64,000 nucleotides of DNA from Limimaricola cinnabarinus (lineage in GTDB: Bacteria > Pseudomonadota > Alphaproteobacteria > Rhodobacterales > Rhodobacteraceae), in the NCBI RefSeq assembly GCF_002723615.1, contig NZ_KZ304952.1, positions 1 through 64,000 of the forward strand, read 5' to 3'. Position numbers and translations under genes: made by a program. This document shows, in pieces, positions 33,692 to 43,738 of this stretch; within the stretch, counting starts at the first letter, position 1, and each line of letters begins with the position of its first letter. Under the pieces are notes generated by a model, which made no database searches, was not told where the DNA came from, and saw only the letters and a program-made list of their open reading frames with translations.

Positions 33692-34150
33692 TCAGCTCAG
33701 CCGCTCGCGCACCAGCGGGCCGATTCGACCGAAATCCATGCGCCCCGCATAGCGCCCCTTGAGCGCCGCCATGACCCGGCCCATGTCGCGGATCGAGCCG
33801 GCATCGGTTTCGGCGATGGCTTCGTTCACCGCCTTTTCGACCTCCGCCTCGCTGAGCTGGCGCGGCAGGAATTCCTCGATCACCGCGATCTCGGCGCGCT
33901 CCTTCTCGGCCAGCTCCAGCCGCCCGGCCTCGTCATAGGCGCGCGCGCTTTCCTGGCGCTGCTTGACCATCTTGCCGAGGATCGCCAGCACCACCTCGTC
34001 GGGCACCAGCCCCTCCTCGCCCTCGCCGCGCGCCGCGATGTCGCGGTCCTTGATGGCGGCATTGATGAGACGCAGCGTCGAGAGCCGGTCGGCCTCCTTG
34101 GCCTTCATCGCATCCTTGAGCGAAGCGTTGATCTTGTCGCGCAGGGTCAT
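33692..34150 (-). CDS. GatB/YqeY domain-containing protein
   Basis: A 152-residue helical YqeY protein starting MTLRDKINASLKDAMKAKE at 34150; ten upstream in-frame residues are ignored because they are not family-like. Characteristic blocks are STLRLINAAIKDRDI, LAILGKMVKQRQESA, FLPRQLSEAEVE and DMGRVMAALKGRYAGRMD. The domain resembles the C-terminal tRNA-binding part of GatB, and a role with tRNA is proposed, not shown. It is divergent from carA with 151 bases between, a pairing common in this order. Confidence 0.93.
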   Translation of the reverse strand: MTLRDKINASLKDAMKAKEADRLSTLRLINAAIKDRDIAARGEGEEGLVPDEVVLAILGKMVKQRQESARAYDEAGRLELAEKERAEIAVIEEFLPRQLSEAEVEKAVNEAIAETDAGSIRDMGRVMAALKGRYAGRMDFGRIGPLVRERLS

Positions 34151-34301
34151 CTGGTCCGTTCCGGATTGTTTCAGACACAAGCGGGCACGCTAGCCGTTTC
34201 GCCGGCAGCTGACAACAAGCGCCGCGGGGTGCCGCGGCGTCTTGATTCTTCCCCGCCCTGCCCCTAGGTAGCGGCGGGTTTCAAAACAGGAGCAATGAGC
34301 C

Positions 34302-35462
34302 ATGCCGCATTCCGATCTCGGCAAGCCGACCGCCTGCCTCGCGCTCGCGGACGGGACCGTGTTCTACGGACAGGGCTTCGGCGCTCCGGGCCGCACCGTG
34401 GCCGAGCTGTGCTTCAACACCGCGATGACCGGCTATCAGGAGATCATGACCGATCCCTCCTATGCGGGCCAGGCCGTCACCTTCACCTTCCCGCATGTCG
34501 GCAACACCGGCACCACCGAGGAGGATGACGAGGCCGCCGATCCGGTCGCCGCGGCGATGATCGTCAAGTGGAGCCCGACCGAGCCGTCGAACTGGCGCGC
34601 CACCGCGACCCTGTCGGACTGGCTCGCCAGGCGCGGCCGGATCGGCATGGGCGGCATCGACACCCGCCGCCTGACCCGGGCGATCCGCCAGCAGGGCGCG
34701 CCGCATGTGGCGATCGAGCACAACCCCGAGGGCGATTTCGACATCGAGGCGCTGGTCGCGCAGGCGCGCGAGTTCAAGGGTCTCGTCGGGCTCGACCTCG
34801 CCAAGGAAGTGAGCTGCGTGCAATCCTATCGCTGGGACGAGATGCGCTGGGCCTGGCCTGACGGCTTCAAGACGCAGGACAACCCGCGTCACAAGGTCGT
34901 CGCCGTCGATTACGGCGCCAAGCGCAACATCCTGCGCAGCCTCGCCTCCTCGGGCTGCGAGGTCACCGTGCTGCCCGCCACAGCCACCGCCGAGGAGATC
35001 CTCGCGCTGAACCCCGACGGGTTGTTCCTGTCGAACGGCCCGGGCGATCCGGCGGCGACCGGCGAATACGCGGTGCCGGCGATCAAGTCGGTGCTGGAGC
35101 AGTCCGACATCCCGGTCTTCGGGATCTGCCTCGGCCACCAGATGCTGGCGCGCGCGCTGGGCGCGCAGACGGTCAAGATGAACCACGGCCATCACGGCGC
35201 GAACCATCCCGTGAAGGACACCGAGACCGGCAAGGTCGAGATCACCTCGATGAACCACGGCTTCACCGTCGACAGCCAGTCGCTGCCCGATGGCGTGGTC
35301 GAGACCCATGTCTCGCTCTTCGACGGGTCGAACTGCGGCATCCGCATGACCGAACGCCCGGTCTTTTCGGTGCAGTACCACCCCGAGGCCAGCCCCGGCC
35401 CGCAGGACAGCTACTACCTGTTCGAGCGCTTCACCGAGGCGATGGACGCGCGGCGCGGCTGA
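34302..35462 (+). CDS. carA: carbamoyl-phosphate synthase small (glutaminase) subunit
   Basis: A 386-residue subunit that hydrolyses glutamine and passes ammonia to CarB for arginine and pyrimidine synthesis. The N-terminal CPSase domain has LADGTVFYGQGFGA and GYQEIMTDPSYAGQ. The C-terminal class I amidotransferase has the nucleophile Cys in FGICLGHQ and the His/Glu pair in YHPEASPGP. Length is normal. CarB is not in the window. An aroma of read-through into the next gene is not seen; 67 bases separate it from the glycosyltransferase. Confidence 0.97.
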   Translation: MPHSDLGKPTACLALADGTVFYGQGFGAPGRTVAELCFNTAMTGYQEIMTDPSYAGQAVTFTFPHVGNTGTTEEDDEAADPVAAAMIVKWSPTEPSNWRATATLSDWLARRGRIGMGGIDTRRLTRAIRQQGAPHVAIEHNPEGDFDIEALVAQAREFKGLVGLDLAKEVSCVQSYRWDEMRWAWPDGFKTQDNPRHKVVAVDYGAKRNILRSLASSGCEVTVLPATATAEEILALNPDGLFLSNGPGDPAATGEYAVPAIKSVLEQSDIPVFGICLGHQMLARALGAQTVKMNHGHHGANHPVKDTETGKVEITSMNHGFTVDSQSLPDGVVETHVSLFDGSNCGIRMTERPVFSVQYHPEASPGPQDSYYLFERFTEAMDARRG

Positions 35463-35529
35463 GGCGTTAACGCAAGCTTAACCCAACGGGCGCGAGCATC
35501 GGGCGGCACTTTCGCGAAAGGACGCCCCC

Positions 35530-37278
35530 ATGTTCGCGCCCGATCCTCCTTGGCCCGACCAGGGCGCGCCGCCTGCCCCGGCCCATGGGCACGGCGCAGG
35601 GGGCGAGATCGACCTTGCCCGCATGCCGCCCGACCCGCGGCTGTTGCGCCGCTTCGGCGCCTTGCGGGCCCTGCGGCTGGGCGTTCTGCCTTGGCGGCGG
35701 ATCGGCGGGCGGGTGGTGATCTTGTGCAGCGCACCGCCCAGCGCCGAAGCGGTGGCGCAATGCGAGGCCGCGGGGTTCGGCGCGCCGCGCTTCGCCTCTT
35801 GCAGCGCGCCGGCCCTGCGCGCGGCGCTGCTGCCGCAGGTCGCGCCGATCCTGCTGATCCGGGCGGAAGCGCGCCTTCCTTTGGTCTTCAGCTGCCGGGG
35901 CGCGGGCCGTCGGGCGCTCTGGTGCGTCGCGCTGGCGCTGATCTGGAGTGCCGCCCTGGCGGCGGCTTTGGCGCCGGGGGTGGCGCTGGCGCTCCTGTGC
36001 GGCCTGTGCGTGGTGACGCTGAGCATCAACGCCATGCTCAAGCTGGCCGCCCTCCTGGTCATGCTGCGCCCCCCGGCAAGCAGCCCCGCGCTTGCCGCGC
36101 AATCGGCCGACCGGCTGCCGGTGGTCTCGCTGCTGGTGCCGTTTTTGCGCGAAGGGCGCATGGTCGCGCCCTTCCTCGCCCGCCTCGACCGGCTCGATTA
36201 CCCGCGCGACCGGCTCGACCTGTGCCTGATCGTCGAGGAAGGCGACGCCGAGACCCGCGAGGCGCTGGCCCGCATCTCCCTGCCCGACTGGGCGCAGATC
36301 GTCGTGGTGCCGCGCGGACGGGTCCAGACCAAGCCGCGCGCGCTGAACTACGCGCTCTTCTTCGCCCGCGGCAGCCTGATCGGCATCTATGACGCGGAGG
36401 ACGCCCCCGCCCCCGACCAGTTGATGCGCGTGGTCTCGCGCTTTGCCGCCTGCGGGCCGCAGACGGCCTGCCTGCAGGGTGTCCTCGATTACTACAACGC
36501 CCGCAGCAACTGGATCGCGCGCTGCTTCACCCTCGAATACGCGAGCTGGTTCAGGGTGATGCTGCCGGGGCTGCAACGGCTGGGGCTGGTGGTGCCCTTG
36601 GGCGGCACGACCCTGTTCTTGCGCCGCCACGCGCTCGAAGCGGTCGGCGGCTGGGACGCCCACAACGTCACCGAGGACGCGGATCTCGGCGTGCGCCTCG
36701 CGCGGCATGGCTACCGGACCGAGCTGATCGACAGCGTCACGCTCGAAGAGGCCAATGCCCGCGCCTGGCCCTGGATCAAGCAGCGCTCGCGCTGGCTCAA
36801 GGGCTATGCGATGAGCTGGGGTGTCGCCATGCACGACCCCGCGCGGCTGTGGCGCGAGCTCGGGGCCTGGCGCTTCTTCGGGGTGCAGGTGCTGTTCCTG
36901 GGCACCTTGGCGCAATTCGCGCTGGCACCGCTCTTGTGGTCCTTCTGGCTCGTGCCGCTGGGGCTGCACCCGATCACCCCCTTGCTGCCCGAAGGCAGCT
37001 TCGGCGTGCTGCTCTTCGTCTTTCTGGGGTCCGAGGCCATCACCTATGCCACCGCGGCGCTGGCCACGCATCGCGCGGGCCAGCCCCGGCTCGCGCTCTG
37101 GGCACCGACGCTGCAGATCTATTTTCCGCTGGCCACCATCGCCATGTGGCGCGCGATCTGGCAGCTGCTGCGCCGCCCCTTCCACTGGGACAAGACCCGG
37201 CACGGCGTCTTCGCGCCCACGGCCCTGCCGGTCAGCGCGCCGCCTCCACCTTCTCGGCATCGAGCTTCAGCCGGGTGA
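35530..37278 (+). CDS. membrane GT2 glycosyltransferase with N-terminal GspE_N-like domain
   Basis: A 582-residue, cellulose-synthase-like processive-type glycosyltransferase. The N-terminal 110 residues resemble a shortened type II secretion GspE N-terminal (MshEN-like) domain, including GALRALRLGVLPWRRIGGRVVI. Two membrane segments follow (about 135-180). The GT2 domain has VVSLLVPFLREG, VEEGDAETRE, the metal motif YDAEDAP, the acceptor motif TEDADLG and QRSRW. Four more membrane segments end the protein. It probably makes or exports an exopolysaccharide; the sugar is unknown. Its 3' end overlaps the convergent GntR gene by 47 bases. Confidence 0.9.
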   Translation: MFAPDPPWPDQGAPPAPAHGHGAGGEIDLARMPPDPRLLRRFGALRALRLGVLPWRRIGGRVVILCSAPPSAEAVAQCEAAGFGAPRFASCSAPALRAALLPQVAPILLIRAEARLPLVFSCRGAGRRALWCVALALIWSAALAAALAPGVALALLCGLCVVTLSINAMLKLAALLVMLRPPASSPALAAQSADRLPVVSLLVPFLREGRMVAPFLARLDRLDYPRDRLDLCLIVEEGDAETREALARISLPDWAQIVVVPRGRVQTKPRALNYALFFARGSLIGIYDAEDAPAPDQLMRVVSRFAACGPQTACLQGVLDYYNARSNWIARCFTLEYASWFRVMLPGLQRLGLVVPLGGTTLFLRRHALEAVGGWDAHNVTEDADLGVRLARHGYRTELIDSVTLEEANARAWPWIKQRSRWLKGYAMSWGVAMHDPARLWRELGAWRFFGVQVLFLGTLAQFALAPLLWSFWLVPLGLHPITPLLPEGSFGVLLFVFLGSEAITYATAALATHRAGQPRLALWAPTLQIYFPLATIAMWRAIWQLLRRPFHWDKTRHGVFAPTALPVSAPPPPSRHRASAG

Positions 37279-37885
37279 CGAAGGCGTGGCTGATATGATC
37301 GCGCAAGGCGCGGTCGGCCCCGTCGCCGTCGCCTGCCTCGATCGCGGCGACGATGGCGGCGTGTTCCTCCAGCGCGCCGCGCCCGCGCCCCTCGGCCGCG
37401 AGCGAGGTCGAGGCCAGAAGCGCCATCGAGCGATGCACGAGATCGAGCTGGCGCACGAGAAAGCGGTTGTGGCTGGCGAGGTGGATCTGCTTGTGAAAGC
37501 GGCGATTGGCGCGCGCCAGCGCGGCCGGGTCGTCGACCAGCGCGCGGTCGGCTTCGAGCATGTCGCGCAGGACGCGCACCTCCTCGGGGGCGGCATGGCG
37601 CGCGGCGAGCCTTGCTGCCAGCCCCTCCAGCTCGCCGCGCACTACGTAAAGCTCGGCCAGCTGCGTGTGATCGAGCGAGGCCACGATCAGCGAGCGCCCG
37701 TCGCGGGTCAGCATCCCTTGCGTCTCGAGCCGCTGCAGCGCCTCGCGCACCGGCGTGCGCGACACGCCGAGCCGGTCGGCCAGCTCGCTTTCGACCAGCC
37801 GGTCGCCCGGGCGGTAGGCGCCGCTGTCGATCGATTCGAGGATCAGCCCGTAGGCGTCCTTCTGCGAGGGTCTGGTGTCCTGCAT
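37232..37885 (-). CDS. GntR-family transcriptional regulator (FCD subfamily)
   Basis: A 217-residue regulator starting MQDTRPSQKDAYGLI at 37885. Residues 10-75 are the winged HTH (AYRPGDRLVESELADRLGV, then SRTPVREALQRLETQGML). Residues 85-210 form an all-helical FCD ligand domain, whose metal or ligand His residues appear in FHKQIHLAS, EEHAAIVAAI and LRDHI. It is divergent from the HAD nucleotidase gene with about 100 bases between, which is the likely control region. The effector is unknown, perhaps a small organic acid as in many FCD proteins. Confidence 0.92.
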   Translation of the reverse strand: MQDTRPSQKDAYGLILESIDSGAYRPGDRLVESELADRLGVSRTPVREALQRLETQGMLTRDGRSLIVASLDHTQLAELYVVRGELEGLAARLAARHAAPEEVRVLRDMLEADRALVDDPAALARANRRFHKQIHLASHNRFLVRQLDLVHRSMALLASTSLAAEGRGRGALEEHAAIVAAIEAGDGDGADRALRDHISHAFVTRLKLDAEKVEAAR

Positions 37886-37987
37886 GCGCGGCTTTCCGAT
37901 GGGTCGGACGACGATAGCCCCGCAAGCGGAAGGGCCGCAACCCGGCGGCGCTTGTGACGCCCGCGCCGTGCCCTTAGGGTCGCGCGC

Positions 37988-38653
37988 ATGACAGCTCTCC
38001 TCACCGACATCGCCGCCGAATTCGCCCATGTGCGGGCCTGGGTCTTCGACCTCGACAACACGCTCTACCCGCCCGAAGCCCGGCTCTTCAGCCAGATCGA
38101 GGTGAAGATGCGCGACTGGATGGTGGCGCGGCTCGGTGTCGATGCCGCCGAGGCCGACCGGCTGCGCGCCGACTACTGGGCGCGCCACGGCACGACGCTG
38201 GCTGGGCTGATGGCCGAGCACGGCCTGCCGGCGGACGAGTTTCTCGTCAATGTGCATGACATCGACCTGAGCCATCTCGATGCCGATCCGGCCCTTGCGC
38301 GCGCCATCGCCGCGCTGCCGGGGCGGCGCATCGTCTATACCAACGGCTCCGAGCCCTATGCCCGCCGCGTGCTCGCCGCGCGGGGGCTGACCGGCGCCTT
38401 CGATGCGGTCTACGGCGTGGAACATGCCGGCCTCGTGCCCAAGCCGCAGCGCGCCGCCTTCGAGGCGGTCTTCGCGCTCGACGGGCTCGCGCCCGAGCAG
38501 GGCGCGATGTTCGAGGACGATCCGCGCAACCTCGCCGTGCCGCATGCGATGGGGATGCGCACCGTGCTGGTCGGCCCGCCGCAGGACAGCCTGGCCGACC
38601 ATATCCACCACCACACCGACGATCTTTCGGGCTTTGTGTCGCAGCTGGCGTGA
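37988..38653 (+). CDS. HAD-family pyrimidine 5'-nucleotidase
   Basis: A 221-residue HAD phosphatase of the SDT1/pyrimidine 5'-nucleotidase type. Motif I is VFDLDNTLYPPEA with the nucleophile Asp, motif II is IVYTNGSEPYA, and motifs III/IV are KPQRAAF with FEDDPRNLA. The family removes phosphate from UMP/CMP-like nucleotides. It is followed 40 bases later by a UbiH-type hydroxylase gene in the same direction. Confidence 0.93.
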   Translation: MTALLTDIAAEFAHVRAWVFDLDNTLYPPEARLFSQIEVKMRDWMVARLGVDAAEADRLRADYWARHGTTLAGLMAEHGLPADEFLVNVHDIDLSHLDADPALARAIAALPGRRIVYTNGSEPYARRVLAARGLTGAFDAVYGVEHAGLVPKPQRAAFEAVFALDGLAPEQGAMFEDDPRNLAVPHAMGMRTVLVGPPQDSLADHIHHHTDDLSGFVSQLA

Positions 38654-38693
38654 CGGGCTTTCCCAGCGCAGGCACGCGGCCTATCTCCATCCC

Positions 38694-39884
38694 ATGACAC
38701 GTCAGATCGACATTCTCGTCTCCGGCGGCGGCATCGCCGGGCTCTCGGCCGCGGCCGCCCTCGGCGCGCGCGGCTTCTCGGTGCTTTGCGTCGATCCCGC
38801 GCCGCCGGTGCGCGAGATGGCCGAAACCGGCGCGGATCTGCGCTCCACCGCCTTCCTGCAGCCCGCCAAGGCGCTGCTTGATGAGGCCGGTCTGTGGGAG
38901 CGTCTCGCCCCCCATGCCACGCCGCTGCAGGTGATGCGGATCGTCGAGGCCGGGCGCGGCGCGCCCGTCATCCGCGATTTCGACGCCGCCGATCTCGGCC
39001 CCCTGCCCTTTGGCTGGAACCTGCCCAACTGGCTCCTGCGGCGCGAAATGGCCGCCCGGATCGAGGAAATGGAGCGGGTCGAGTTCCGCGCCGGGACCGG
39101 TTTTGCCGGGCTCACCCGGCGCGAGGACCGGGCGCTGGTGCGGCTCACCGATGGCAGCAGCGTTGCCGCCAAGCTCGTCATCGCCGCCGATGGGCGGGCA
39201 AGCCCGGTGCGCGAGGCCTGCGGCATCGGCCTGCGGACCCGGCGCTACGGGCAAAAGGCGCTGGCCTTCGCCGTCACGCATGAAAAGCCGCATGAGAACG
39301 TCTCGATCGAGGTGCACCGCTCCGGCGGGCCGTTCACCCTCGTGCCGCTGCCCGATCACGAGGGACGCCCCTCCTCGGCGGTGATCTGGATGGAGCCGGG
39401 GCGCGAGATCGCGCGGCTGGCGGCGCTGCCGGTTTCGGATTTCGACATCGAGGCCACGGCCCGCTCCGAGCGGGTGCTGGGGCGGCTGCATCTCGTCACC
39501 GCACGGCAGGCCTGGCCGATCGTCATGCAGACGGCGCGCGCGCTGACCGCGCAGCGGGTCGCGCTGGTGGCCGAGGCCGCGCATGTGATGCCGCCCATCG
39601 GCGCGCAGGGGCTCAACACCTCGCTCGCCGACATCGCCTGCCTCCTCGATCTCGCCACCGCGCGGCCCGAAGGCCTGGGCGACCGGGCGATGCTCGACAC
39701 CTATGCCGAGCGGCGCGCGGGCGACATCGCGCTGCGCGAACACGGGATCGACGCGCTCAACCGCCTCGCCATGGCGGGCGGGCCGCTGGCGCAGGGGCTG
39801 CGCGGTCTCGGGCTCGGCGTGATGCACGATGTGGCGCCATTGCGGCGCGGGCTGATGCGGCTGGGGCTGGGCAAGGGCCGCTAG
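38694..39884 (+). CDS. UbiH/COQ6-family FAD monooxygenase (ubiquinone hydroxylase)
   Basis: A 396-residue flavoprotein. It starts with the Rossmann motif DILVSGGGIAGLSAAAALG. The second FAD motif, normally Gly-Asp in GDAAH, reads VAEAAHVMPPIGAQGLNTSL, as in some alphaproteobacterial members. An internal DG motif is present (VIAADGRASPVRE). The family hydroxylates the ubiquinone ring during biosynthesis; which ring position it serves (UbiH, UbiF or UbiL role) cannot be told here. ATG at 38694 gives the normal N-terminus; the longer frame overlaps the nucleotidase. Confidence 0.91.
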   Translation: MTRQIDILVSGGGIAGLSAAAALGARGFSVLCVDPAPPVREMAETGADLRSTAFLQPAKALLDEAGLWERLAPHATPLQVMRIVEAGRGAPVIRDFDAADLGPLPFGWNLPNWLLRREMAARIEEMERVEFRAGTGFAGLTRREDRALVRLTDGSSVAAKLVIAADGRASPVREACGIGLRTRRYGQKALAFAVTHEKPHENVSIEVHRSGGPFTLVPLPDHEGRPSSAVIWMEPGREIARLAALPVSDFDIEATARSERVLGRLHLVTARQAWPIVMQTARALTAQRVALVAEAAHVMPPIGAQGLNTSLADIACLLDLATARPEGLGDRAMLDTYAERRAGDIALREHGIDALNRLAMAGGPLAQGLRGLGLGVMHDVAPLRRGLMRLGLGKGR

Positions 39885-39908
39885 AGCGGGGCATTGCCGC
39901 CATGAACG

Positions 39909-41983
<2,075 letters not shown>

Positions 41984-42001
41984 TCGCGCTTCGATCGCGG
42001 C

Positions 42002-42017
42002 GTTGCCGATCGGCAAC
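42002..42017. other. perfect 16-base palindrome after ilvC
   Basis: GTTGCCGATCGGCAAC, fully symmetric with no loop, lies 19 bases after the ilvC stop and 5 bases before the terminator stem. It may be an extra hairpin supporting termination, or a protein site. Confidence 0.5.
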
Positions 42018-42022
42018 TCAAG

Positions 42023-42050
42023 GGGGCGCCTTCGGGCGCCCCTGTTCATT
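42023..42050 (+). terminator. intrinsic terminator of ilvC
   Basis: GGGGCGCC pairs with GGCGCCCC around a TTCG tetraloop, an especially stable hairpin, followed by a mixed TGTTCATT tract. Confidence 0.8.
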
Positions 42051-42167
42051 TGGACAGGGGTGATCCACTATTTTCGCATGGGACCCGGTTAAGGACATGG
42101 TTTCCATGAACTTCCGCCTCATTTGGGCGCGACCTCGCTCTTGTATGATTTTACAGGAGCATGAATC

Positions 42168-42659
42168 ATGATTTCCGGTCTTACCTCCGGCATCACCTCC
42201 GGCCAGCAGTCGCCCAATCAGACCACGACTGCCTCGACGAAACCCGAGACGAACACCGACCCCGCCCCCCAGGCCGCCGCGTCGAGCAGCGAGCCCGCAT
42301 CCACCCCCTCGGATGACAGCACCGTCGCGGCCTCGGGCAACACCAGCAAAACCGAGACGGCCGCCAGCAGCACGACCCGGAGCCAAGACACGACCGCCCG
42401 CAGTTCCGCCGCAACGCAGGCGGAAGCGGAAACGACTGCCAAGGCGAACGACCTCGCGCGCTCGCAGGCCGAAGCCCAGGCTACACAGGACCGCCTGCGC
42501 CAGACCACCCTCATCGCCACGATTTCGGAGGGCGGCTCGAAAGCCCCCAAGATCGCCCCGATCGAGGACGCCCCTTCGAGCGCCAACGCGGCCACCCGCT
42601 ACGCGGCGACGAACACCCCGGCCGAGCCGGCCAAGGCCGTGGCCGAACTGCGCGCCTGA
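42168..42659 (+). CDS. low-complexity Thr/Ser/Ala-rich protein of unknown function
   Basis: A 163-residue protein with AGGAG upstream of ATG 42168 (spacing 9). The first 95 residues are almost entirely Thr, Ser, Ala, Pro, Gln and Glu with no hydrophobic core. A short helix-prone segment follows (about 90-112: AKANDLARSQAEAQATQDRLRQ), then a Pro/Ala tail. No signal peptide or membrane segment is visible. The bias is unlike neighbouring housekeeping genes. It is probably a disordered protein. I do not recognise the family. A GC-rich hairpin follows its stop. Confidence 0.7.
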   Translation: MISGLTSGITSGQQSPNQTTTASTKPETNTDPAPQAAASSSEPASTPSDDSTVAASGNTSKTETAASSTTRSQDTTARSSAATQAEAETTAKANDLARSQAEAQATQDRLRQTTLIATISEGGSKAPKIAPIEDAPSSANAATRYAATNTPAEPAKAVAELRA

Positions 42660-42667
42660 CAGGATCC

Positions 42668-42693
42668 GGGCCGGCCCCCGGGGGGGCCGGCCC
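42668..42693. terminator. GC-rich hairpin between convergent small genes
   Basis: GGGCCGGCCCCC pairs with GGGGGCCGGCCC (with extra G in the loop). No T-run follows on either strand, so a terminator function is tentative. Confidence 0.45.
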
Positions 42694-42724
42694 GCCACGA
42701 CATGCCCATGCGCTGACGATACCG

Positions 42725-43066
42725 CTAGCGCTTGATCACGTCGAACCGGTGCGTGGCCAGAACCTGGCCGTTCACCCGCAGCACCGCAATGAGATCGCGC
42801 CGCACGGGCCGGTCCACCTGAACGCGCACGGCCCTGTTGGCTCCGGCGTGAACGGGTTCGGTTCCGAGCAGGATCATCGTCCCATCCGAGGCCCTGGTGT
42901 AGATCTCCACCATCCCATTGCTCTCCGAACGCACGATGCCCACATCGACGATGGACGTCTGCTGATGGATGCGCGCCAGAGACTGGAACGAATTCTCTCC
43001 GGTCATCGCCGGCGCGCTCGTGGCCGAGGCGGCGAAGATCGCCAGAGCTAGAAGTTTCCCATACAT
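42725..43066 (-). CDS. small secreted beta-rich protein
   Basis: A 113-residue protein with a clear Sec signal peptide (MYGKLLALAIFAASATSAPA, cleavage near residue 20). The mature part is predicted beta-strand-rich: VDVGIVRSESNGMVEIYTRA, then LLGTEPVHAGANRAVRVQV and LIAVLRVNGQVLATHRF. That pattern, with a central His-Ala-Gly turn, resembles DUF7282-like sandwich domains, but this is my inference. Two inverted repeats lie just upstream (43091-43106 and 43152-43180), suggesting its own regulation. Confidence 0.72.
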   Translation of the reverse strand: MYGKLLALAIFAASATSAPAMTGENSFQSLARIHQQTSIVDVGIVRSESNGMVEIYTRASDGTMILLGTEPVHAGANRAVRVQVDRPVRRDLIAVLRVNGQVLATHRFDVIKR

Positions 43067-43090
43067 GGCTACAGCCCTTCTGGATCAGGG

Positions 43091-43106
43091 TGGGTCACAT
43101 GACCCA
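43091..43106 (-). promoter_or_regulatory. palindrome upstream of the small secreted protein gene
   Basis: TGGGTCA-CA-TGACCCA, two perfect 7-base arms around a 2-base centre, 25 bases before the start codon at 43066. Position and symmetry suit a repressor operator overlapping the promoter or leader. Confidence 0.5.
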
Positions 43107-43738
43107 TGCAGACAGGCTGCGCCTCGTTCGATCACGTGGCGAGCCTTCTCGCATCACGATGAGGATCGGCTATCGTGATGAAGCTCTCCTCTTGAAATCG
43201 CCTCGCGCGTCACCGCTGGGCCGGAGCGCGCGGTGGCGAACATCGAAACGGTCCGAACCGCACCGACTTCAACCCCAAGGCAGACCGGAACGGTCCCGCC
43301 CTTGTGACTGGACCGTGAACGGCATCGGCATATCACGGCTTCGCGTCCCATCATTCGCACCATTCACGCCAGCACCGCCCGGATCGCGGGTCTTTGCCGG
43401 CCTTTCGGTGAGTCGTTACAGTCCACGCATCGGTCATGGATCTTGCCGCGGCAGCGCGGCGAAGCAGCTTCATGACATCGCAGCCGACACCGGCCCACTG
43501 CCTCCCCACCTGCCTGCTCGGCCTGATCCGGGGCGGCACCTTCGCCGTGCTGCGGTGGCAATGCTCTGGCCGATGCAGGCGGTGCGCCGGCCGGTGCCCG
43601 CGCCTCGCCGCGCACTCACGAGGTACCTGCTGGCAATCGGCCTGACCTCGGCCGCGCTGGCGGCGCTGATCCCGATGGGCCTTGGGATCAGCCGAAGGGC
43701 CAACCTGCGCGCGCTCGTGGCCCGCGCAGGTCGGGGCC
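43107..43738. other. gene-poor stretch before glmM, with one inverted repeat
   Basis: About 630 bases without a convincing gene. A 9-base-arm inverted repeat (CATCACGAT ... ATCGTGATG, 11-base loop) occupies 43152-43180. The plus strand from about 43562 has an open frame of about 85 codons with one hydrophobic segment (RYLLAIGLTSAALAALIPMG) and GC-rich third positions. It has no good ribosome-binding site and runs into the 3' end of glmM, so it may be the end of a decayed gene. The rest shows neither a consistent coding frame nor mobile-element ends. Confidence 0.55.
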
